Assembly: GCA_000711775.1 (NCBI GenBank)
Contig: ARYC01017409.1
Span: forward strand, 18,157 to 82,156
DNA length: 64,000 nt
Origin: Oxytricha trifallax
Lineage: Eukaryota; Ciliophora; Spirotrichea; Sporadotrichida; Oxytrichidae
Direction: 5' to 3'
In this document: positions 56,621 to 64,000 of the stretch, one piece after another
How positions within the stretch are numbered: the stretch's first letter is position 1
How the letters are laid out: each line of letters begins with the position of its first letter
The notes under the pieces: generated by a model
What the model saw: the letters and a program-made list of their open reading frames with translations, nothing else
Told to the model about the DNA's origin: nothing
Database searches by the model: none
Position numbers and translations under genes: made by a program

Positions 56621-59110
56621 TCAGTAATACTACTCAATTTATTGTGAGCTTTTTTATGATCTAATATTTGAGATTTATTTTATAATCTTTGTTTTATTAT
56701 CTTCCAATTCTTAGAAATTATTCTCACAGCTTTTAACAGCAACTTTTTCTATAATCATAGTACCACCCAAATCTTGACTATTGGGAATCGCCAATGTGTT
56801 CCCTAATAATTAAGAATTGTTATTATTATTATTTTAGATATCTCTTAAGAGCAGTTCTTAATCACCAGCGCATATATATCGAGTCAAGCCTTTAGGTTTC
56901 AAAATGCCTGATTGGTAATTATTGACAGTTAAATCTGCTAAATTATGCGAATTAGCACTGTCGTCTTGAGTTTAGTTTTACAGTTATGGATATAATACTG
57001 CATTTTAATGAAATATAGGTTCCTAGATTTGTTGTACCGGATAATCCTACTACTTCAATTAATTATAGAGTTGAGAAGCAAAACTTGAGGAGAGGGGATT
57101 GGATTGAATCGTGGGAAACTATTGTTTAATACAAGACTAAACAGCTGTTTTGCTAGGAGAATAATTTGCGAAAGTTTCTGCATTAAGATTATTTGGATCA
57201 TAGTCAGCGAAGGTGTTTTGGATTTGATCTTATTAGTGATATTAATCTATTAAAGCTGGATTAGTTTGAAAATCTGGAAAAGTATCTTGAAATTATTCAT
57301 TTTTAAGTAAGTTGCGATGACTAGATTTAAAACCCTAAAATAATAGTTTTTTATAATTATAAATACCAACTTTTTATATGTGAAGTTTATTACTTTAAAT
57401 TTTTAGGAATGCTATTTGACTTAAAATGTCTTCTTTTAGTCTTTTCACATTAATTTCATGATAACCACTTTCTCTTTTTATCTAAAATTAGAAAAGTTTT
57501 TACTTTTATAAAGCATTCATCTTATTTAGAGAAAATTTATTTAATGCATTGAAAACTAATTTTATTTTTTACGATAGAAAACCTGTAAAAATATTGAAAA
57601 AAGGTCAGAAAATATTTTTGCCAAATAATTATATATGTTTTTTTAATTAAATTTCCAAAAATATTTTAGGGTTTTAATTCTTATTCAGCTAAAGCCATCT
57701 CTTGAATATTTTAGCTTCCTTGTTTTTATGATATTTGTTCGATTTTATGATTATGCTCTGGTCTGTATTTAATTAAAGAATACTCACCAACTCCAGTCAT
57801 CGTTCCTTCTCTCATAACAAATTCATTTGTAGTCCTACTATAAATCATACAAAATGGACACCTTTCTTAAGGATAGAATGAACAAAACAGTATGAGTTTC
57901 TGCTCTCGTTTTTAGATTTTACAATCCTCAGAGTGTTTATAAATCTTAAAACCTTGAGCTGAAGCAAGTTCATTCAATATTTACATTATTTGATTTGAAT
58001 CATTCATGTTCTTGGTCTTGATGTGAAATTCTTTGAAGTTCTAGGTCTCTTTAATTTCTTTAGTTATTTTGTTCTATCCACCAACTCTTATAGGTAACCT
58101 TATTGGGACTTAAGGCATTTAAAAACTTAGAGCCTCTTGAATAACTATTGGTTATTGATAGTTTTAAACTGGCGTCCTAAGATTGTGTGCTAGTCTATTT
58201 TATGGAGCGAAACTTCTGTATGGAGTAGAAGTTCTTGTATCGATAAAATCCTAATTCATCAATAAATCCTAATGCATTTAGTTATCAAAATTTGAGTTGA
58301 ACAATACTTCATCTTCTCTCTGTCTTTATTCTGACAATATTAACTCACTCTCAGTATCGATGATAGGGTTATTTCGATTTAGAAGTTATAACAGATATTG
58401 TTACTCCAAGTTTTACTCGTAGCTCAAAACTTTATAGCCTAAGTTTTAGTGTATAATGTTCTGTACTCTTAGATTTTTGAGACTAGTAATCCATAAATTG
58501 TCATTTTTATCTAATATCTCCAAATTTTATACTATATTATCTGGTTCTAGCACCAAAACCAATCCGTTAGTCTTGTCTTTGTTTACCTCGTTTTAAGAAG
58601 GGGTCCTAATTTTCATTGCGGTGCAAATATTTTTGATTAAATGATTTACATCATCAAAGGAATAAGGATCTATCATGAGCATGTATCGGTCTTGGGAGTC
58701 ATGCCATCACACACTCACTCTTATCTTTAAGTCAACTTAGTCTTCAATTTATTGCCAAATATGAATGAAAATGCAAATTAAAAATTAACACTAATTAAAA
58801 TGAGGATCTTTTATAAACCTTTTTGATTTAACTTTCTGCAATATTATTGTGGAAAGGTTTATTAATAGAACTGATCTTAATCTTACTAATTTAAGATATT
58901 AAATTATTAAAAATCATACAGATTTTAATCTTATCCTTGATTATATAATTCTTCTTACGCAGCTACTCATTATGAATCTCCAACTTATTCATTCTATTGT
59001 TAATAAAATGTTTGACTATCTTATATAAAAGTTTAAGAAGCTGATATATGAGGTGGTTAGTTATAGGAAGAGTAAGAGTCATACTCCTCAAGTTTCATTA
59101 AGTTTTACAT
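56621..59110 (-). CDS. FAR1/WRKY-like zinc-binding protein, one in-frame TGA
   Basis: ATG 59110 (MQNLMKLEEYDSYSSYNQPP). After a gap (about 58790-58980) a long frame reads QQIEDQVDLKIRVSV, an in-frame TGA (58709-58707), then WHDSQDRYMLMIDPYSFDDV. Then Leu/Gln/Asn-rich parts and a compact domain: AQGFKIYKHSEDCKIQKREQ, LILFCSFYPQERCPFCMIYS, EYSLIKYRPEHNHKIEQ. Cys, CxxC and HNH spacing resembles the FAR1/WRKY-GCM1 zinc-finger fold of MULE-type transposases and derived transcription factors. An apparent IES (57327-57672) follows, then a Gln/Asn-rich C-terminal part (QDTFPDFQTNPALID to QKSSQQIEQYY), TGA 56623-56621. A DNA-binding role is inferred. Confidence 0.65.
57327..57672. other. probable IES with inverted TTAAAACCCTAAAATA ends
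   Basis: The AT-rich block interrupting the zinc-finger gene begins near TTTAAAACCCTAAAATA and ends near TATTTTAGGGTTTTAA, an inverted pair of about 15 bp. Coding character is strong on both sides and absent inside. The exact pointer is not resolved. The CCCTAAAA ends recall, but do not match, TBE ends. Confidence 0.5.
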
Positions 59111-59363
59111 TTAAAAGTTTACACTTTGAGAATAATTTATAAGTAAATAACAAGGCTTAATCTATATAAAATTTGAATGTTCATCATATTTCCTGATTGC
59201 AAGAAATTTAGCCAATTATTTCAATTGAAATGATTGAATGAACAAATTTGATAAAATTAAATTAAGTAAAAATATTTTTTAGGGTAATTTATTTCAGCTT
59301 ATATTTTCTTAAAGACTTAGATGCGACTTATTCTTCTTACTTAATGATATATTTAATAATCTC

Positions 59364-59837
59364 TCAATCTTCTTATTCCTCATCCTCTTCCTTAATTTGG
59401 TCTTAATGCTTGCTTTCCTTAATGATTTTTAATATTTCCTTCTAGTCCTGAGTATTCCCGAATTTCTATTCGTAGAACACTTTCTTATGCTGTAACAGTG
59501 GGTGTTCTACGTATTCATTGCACAAATTGCACCAGTACGAGAAATCAGCGAATGAGAAGCAAATTGGATGAGGATTTCCCTCATTATAAGTTTTGTTGAA
59601 GTGTTCTAGCATGTGACTATTAACATATCTGCTGCAGTATACATCTTTGCATTTCAAACAAATCCAAACTTCATTACCAATGCCACAACCCTTGCAAGGT
59701 GCATGTACGTTTGGTGCATCCTAGCTGTGAAACTCTTCGAGATCCAAAATGTTCTCATCTGTACAATGGGGACAGTCAAGTTTAGGTACTACTGCATGGA
59801 AACCTTCCATGAATTGTTAGGGATTAGAACTGTTCAT
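59364..59837 (-). CDS. ZnF-UBP (ubiquitin C-terminus binding) protein
   Basis: ATG 59837 (MNSSNPQQFMEGFHAVVPKL) to TGA 59366-59364, 157 residues in one frame, no IES or intron. Zinc ligands: CPHC at the start, CKGCG, NEVWICLKCKDVYCSRYVNS, HMLEHF, then HPICFSFADFSYWCNLCNEY. This is the UBP-type zinc finger of HDAC6 and ubiquitin-specific proteases, which grips the free C-terminal Gly-Gly of ubiquitin. There is no deacetylase or protease domain, so it is a stand-alone adaptor-like protein with an acidic C-terminal tail (KEEDEEQED). Confidence 0.9.
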
Positions 59838-60101
59838 TTTTTTGTGAATTTCTCTGACAAAATCTTATAATTATAACTCATTTCATTTTATAAACTTAAA
59901 TAATTAAAGTAATCCTGAAATTATTGGTTAAAAACTAAATTTTCAAATACAGTTTGGTAAAAATTCAGTAAATGTAATTGATTGGAAAAACTAGATAATA
60001 AACTTAGTAAAGTTACTTAAAACTATGTATAAACTAATAAAATAAAGTTTTTCTAAGCAATATAATAAGTGCTTTATAAAAGCTGTTATTAGCAATCGTA
60101 T

Positions 60102-61527
60102 TCATTGCCTTTTATTATTATTCATTGTATAATCGTCTCTTAAAAAGTCATCAAGCTCTCTGTTTACTTTGCTTTACAATCGATCCTAACTTATTAAGGT
60201 ACCCTAATTTCGCTATTAATTATTATTTACATCATTGTTGCCACTAAACATTGTTTAATTCTTTAATGGAGATGAAAAAGTAGACCCTGGTTAAACTTGA
60301 GCTTAATTTGAATAGGGATTTTGATTTTAGTTTATTTACTAATTAACGTTTAGTCTATCCAAGCTTATAGGTTTTATATCATCTAAGAATGAACTTTTCT
60401 TTGTTTATGAGTTCAATCCTGGGCTCGACATGGCATTGTTATCTAAAAATACTCTTTTTGCTGATATATGCTAGATTGAATTTGGAATTGCAATCTTAGT
60501 AGAAGTTTGACTTGTTAAAAGTTTAGATTACCTCCTATTTATTTATAAAAAACGATCTATGCGAGCTATGATTGCATATCCCGGCTCTGTGATTAAAAAT
60601 CTTGGCTTATATAGTTGAGAAATGGAAGCGATCTAAATCTCTATGCCTACATTATTGATACTTGTACTATCTTTGAATTATTTCACGGCCATTATTTATG
60701 GTTTGATTTTGTATAAAACAGCGACACGTTAAAAATAATTGAGATTATTCATGGACTATACTATAATTTGGAATTGCTATACCTCCATTTATGCTTGCTT
60801 TTGCAGCTCCATTTTAAGCATGATTTAGCATGATTAAGTTGGAACTGACTCCAATGTGATTTTTCAGAAGAGCAGCTCCATGATTTTTAATTTAATGAGC
60901 GCCTTCTTTATAAGCATTAAAGGAGGAGGTTTTATTTTAGTCTTAAAGAGCTCCAGAAGACGATACTTATGCTCTCATATTCAACTTGTCAACTGAAAAA
61001 TCTCGATAAGGTTATTATTAATTATTAAAGTTGCTTGCACCGATGCTATATTGTTATTGCTAATCTCCATTTTATGGGAGAACTTTTTGAATTCCTTAAG
61101 CACCTTAATAAGGATTTTTATACGTCAGTGATAAATCATCACTAACCCCATACTCATTAGTGCTATTAGCTGGCAGTAGCATACTATGATTAGGTAGCTT
61201 AAAACTCTAATTCAAGTTTTATTGCTTCCCTATCTACCCTTAGACACCACCACTACTATATGGACTTCCACTAAAATCTAGGCTGAAATTGCTGTAGTCA
61301 TCAATAATTGTGGATTAATTTGAAGCGACTTGTCCAAAGTTCATGAAACTGTTATCATTTGATTTATTCGGTACTGATTGCTTATTTTTTTCATTGTATA
61401 ACTGTTGAGTACTCGGTCCTAATATTGAAAAAGCTGCAGACTTGATATTGCTGGTATTTTTCTAAGCTAATGTACGCCTATCAGTTAAATTGCCTTATAG
61501 TTGAGAAAGTTGCTGACCTGCTTCCAT
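60102..61527 (-). CDS. Gln/Asn/Ser-rich hypothetical protein
   Basis: ATG 61527 (MEAGQQLSQLQGNLTDRRTL). Open frame through AAFSILGPSTQQLYNEKNK, FMNFGQVASNQSTIIDDYSN, SVDKLNMRAQVSSSGALQDQ and KEGAHQIKNHGAALLKNHIG to about 60750. The C-terminal part is QVQPGSTFSSPLKNQTMFSG to VNRELDDFLRDDYTMNNNKR, TGA 60104-60102. The two parts are in different frames, so an IES or intron lies in about 60350-60750. Disordered throughout, family not recognised. Confidence 0.58.
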
Positions 61528-61725
61528 TAGAGTTTTAATTAAGTTATAATAAGTTTAATGTGTTGACTTTTTTAAAATAGAATTCAAGATAATAACTCTC
61601 AATTTTATTATATTTCAGAATGAATAGTCAAAATGTGAAATAAAGGATGAATTTATTTAATTTTTAAATAAACTAAACCAAAAATAGCAATAAGGAGTTT
61701 ATAATTATATCATATTTATCACTTA

Positions 61726-62310
61726 TCAAAGGACATTCCACTTGCCTGTCCTCAAGTAAGAGCCCATGACCTTATGAGCTTTACGTCTGATTTCCTTGTC
61801 TGGGTCCCTATTGAAAATCTCTAAACATTCCACAACTTTATCTTCATACCCCTCTGGAGAACCGTCGCACATATTGTGCAAAACTTAATACCTGACTTTT
61901 TCGTCATCATCTTAAGCCAACTCGAACAATCATCAATTTAATTGCAGTTTTAAAATGAAAAGCAAATATTCATTTAACCCCCCCCATCAATACAAAATAT
62001 ATGAATAATTATAAAAATCTAGTCCAGAACTCTTCCAAATCATTTTGAACTCTGCAAGGACACATTTATTGAGCTGCTTTGACTCTAACAACTGGATCCT
62101 CACTTCTACTCAATTGAAGCAATTCACTCATATCCTCTGTGTTCTGAACTCTGTTCAATTCTTCGTAGTTCTTGGACTACTTTTATATTTTATATAGGTA
62201 TAACATATTAAAATGATTTATAATTTCTTTTCTATGTATATGAAATTTAGCAGTAAATAATTTTACTTTGGTTTCTTCTACTTTTCTTGCTTGTTTTTAT
62301 TCTTGTTCAT
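61726..62310 (-). CDS. small HEAT-repeat protein, two IESs
   Basis: ATG 62310 (MNKNKNKQEKQKKPK). After removing IESs at 62178-62269 and 61924-62030 the frame is exact: 131 residues, TGA 61728-61726. HEAT-type helices: ELLQLSRSEDPVVRVKAAQQ, LAQDDDEKVRYQVLHNMCDG, and CLEIFNRDPDKEIRRKAHKV ending YLRTGKWNVL. The basic N-terminus is typical of small ciliate proteins. Partner and role unknown. Confidence 0.75.
61924..62030. other. IES in HEAT gene, pointer GTTC (coding strand)
   Basis: GAAC on the plus strand at 61924-61927 and 62027-62030. Removing 103 bp joins QNDLEEF to ELAQDDDEKVRYQ, removing two in-frame TGAs. Contains a C9 run. Confidence 0.7.
62178..62269. other. IES in HEAT gene, pointer AAAGTA (coding strand)
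   Basis: TACTTT on the plus strand at 62178-62183 and 62264-62269. Removing 86 bp joins QEKQKKPK to QSKNYEELNRVQ. It looks like a GT...AG intron, but that excision would give the wrong frame. Confidence 0.75.
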
Positions 62311-62553
62311 GATAATGATATAGGTATAAACTGTATTTGGAACGAAATGAGATATTTTTCTTCTCTGATCTCCATTTTGTAAATTATAATTTATAGATAA
62401 ATTTGCCAATCATTAACCATCATATTTAAATAATTATAATTTAGGTTAATCCAATTAAAAATTAAAATCAATAATTAATACAAATTTACCTTTTTTTTAG
62501 CCAAAAATTATGCCAATACATATCTCTCTAATTTTGAAATTCCCTTCTTGATT

Positions 62554-64000
62554 CAAAACCCCAAAACCCCTTAATGAGGTTCATAAGTACTTTGATTTGT
62601 AGGGAATTTGTTAGGGGTTGGGGTTATTAATAGGTTTTAATGTGAAATTTATAGTAAATTTATTTAATTTAATCACTCAAAATGCACTTTTGGATCATGT
62701 TGGAGAGGTCTGAAGTTTATCTTACTTAACCACAACTCTATCTGCTCTATTGATATTTCTGATCTTGAGTTTGGTTTTATTATTATTGACTCTGCCATTT
62801 GCTTCATTGATTGAGACACTCTTGTTTTGTCAATAAATTGCTTTATTCTTTGCCTTGCATCCTTCTCACACCTTCTAGAGTAATAATCGTTGCGAGGCAT
62901 ATCACACTCTATTATTATTGCTGCTAAAGCCCACACATCCCACTGTTAGTCTCAATCTCTCCAGTCTTCCCTTTCCGGATAATATCCTGGAGTTCCCATT
63001 ACACTTTCAAGCTTTAATACTTCCACTCTAAAGGCTCTGTTCGAATCAATGATTGTTACTTTTACTGGTGAAAAGTTCAACATTATATTCTCAGGCTTGA
63101 GATCTCTGTGAACAAAGCCTTAACTTATGAAGCTCTTTGATACCTTGTATAGCTTAGGTTGATATTAATGCAAGCTATCTATGATTTCTTTGATCAGTTA
63201 TGAAATCTCTGAGTGTCATTTCAAAGAGTGGTAGTCTGAAAGCTACATGATCTTTGGCTAGGAGAACAGCATCTAGCTTTATTAAGTATTTGCACTCTTT
63301 AAACCTAGCCTGAGTGAGTACTTAATACTCATTAGTAAACTCCATTTAATATTTATCATCACTAAGGAGATAGTTGAAGGATATACCTTGTAAGCATACT
63401 GATGATCCTTAATAACTTTCTTGTCATAGGAGTCCTCTAGAATTAGGCAGCTTTAGAGAGAAGTATCTAAATCAATCTATGCAAGTACTGGAATTTTCTT
63501 GTATTATATTTTAATCATGATTTTAGTGACCTCTGATGCTAATAAGTTGCGTGCAATCCTCACATACTCTGATTCACTTGCTTGTTAAAGCTCAGCAACT
63601 TAAAGAGGATCCCTTGCTTTTCATTTGTTGAGCAACTTCAGTTGAGTGTCTTAATCTTCAACTTCTATTTCTTTTTGTGGGCTTTTAAAAGATGCTTCTT
63701 TAAGTCTCTTGTGTGAGAGTACTGTTTATGGCACTCAAAGCAATCATACTTTCCATCAACTTTGTCGTGCTTTAAGTATACAGTAGGCTTAGCTTCCTTA
63801 TGGACCTTCATATGCCTGTACCAGCTAGATTTATGAGTAAAGTCTCTTTCACACTTCTCACAAAAATATACTTCAACTTACTCTGCTTACATTGAAATTT
63901 CATTTCTAACTTTCTCCTCCTCTCTGTCTCCCACACACTTGTTGCCATTTATTTTCTATTATTAATTTCTATTTTAATAACAGAGACCTCAAGTGATAGC
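62554..64000 (-). mobile_element. third TBE (copy C), kinase end, continues past window
   Basis: Begins CAAAACCCCAAAACCCCTT after ATT (62551-62553, probable target-site duplication). This is the zinc-finger/kinase end of a TBE in inverted orientation, diverged from copy A in the kinase C-terminus. The other end lies outside the window. Confidence 0.92.
62673..64000 (-). pseudogene. TBE C2H2 zinc-finger / kinase gene (copy C), partly broken
   Basis: Two C2H2 fingers: YFCEKCERDFTHKSSWYRHM...H (about 63870-63800) and YDCFECHKQYSHTRDLKKHL...H (about 63750-63690). Kinase-like part: FRLPLFEMTLRDFITDQ, then FVHRDLKPENIMLN, VTIIDSNRAF (Ser in place of the DFG Phe), GTPGYYPERE and QWDVWALAAIIIECDM, to TGA 62675-62673. 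Defects: TGA after IKTLN near 63650, a frameshift just before the HRD loop (about 63118), and an in-frame TGA before QQWDVW (about 62955). The kinase C-terminus (YSRRCEKDARQRIKQFID) differs from copy A. Confidence 0.82.

Noticed and set aside
1-64000. tRNA or rRNA genes
   Set aside because: I saw no cloverleaf-like GC-rich 70-90 bp stretch and no rRNA-like conserved block on either strand.

Overview
The window reads as germline (micronuclear) DNA of a stichotrich ciliate, most likely Oxytricha or a close relative. Four things point there. Coding frames stay open only when TAA and TAG are read as Gln and TGA as the sole stop. Genes are cut by short AT-rich internal eliminated sequences (IESs) bounded by direct repeats (pointers), and removing one repeat plus the spacer restores the frame. 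Introns are very short (about 26-130 nt). Transposons with CAAAACCCC...GGGGTTTTG ends and a transposase / small protein / zinc-finger-kinase gene set match the telomere-bearing elements (TBEs). All calls below use that genetic code; no database search was possible.

Layout. 1-4.3 kb: a partial minus-strand gene, PEX11, and a Bet1-like SNARE whose membrane segment is split by a 1.67-kb foldback element that itself carries a second element. 4.7-7.5 kb: a CLASP-like TOG protein that ends at a TBE. 7.5-13.9 kb: one complete TBE (4,115 bp) joined to an inverted half TBE. 13.9-21.6 kb: minus-strand gene pieces, an Asn/Gln-rich protein and a coiled-coil protein with a GAS2-like C-terminus. 21.8-24.6 kb: a protein with a CaaX-like end, a decayed TBE end and an HSD17B12-like reductase. 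24.8-43.9 kb is a plus-strand run: coiled-coil protein (cut by a 1.2-kb coding-free TBE derivative), calpain, DNA ligase IV, PCNA and an ABHD16-like hydrolase. 44.3-62.3 kb is a minus-strand run: unknown protein, GST, CCZ1, Asn/Gln-rich proteins, a coiled-coil gene split by two different transposon-like elements, a zinc-finger protein, a UBP-type zinc finger and a HEAT protein. 62.55 kb to the end: part of a third TBE, inverted.

How it fits together. The genes are mostly unrelated housekeeping genes that would become separate nanochromosomes after development. What unites the window is the germline architecture. At least four transposon-like insertions sit inside coding sequence, and for each the target-site duplication also works as the pointer: conceptual removal of the element plus one copy restores the frame exactly. 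The 1.05-kb spacer between two DNA ligase IV segments carries antisense coding sequence of another protein, so one gene's germline segments lie inside another gene's eliminated DNA. Ligase IV and PCNA being neighbours is notable because ligase IV closes IES excision sites in Paramecium; whether it does so here is inference.
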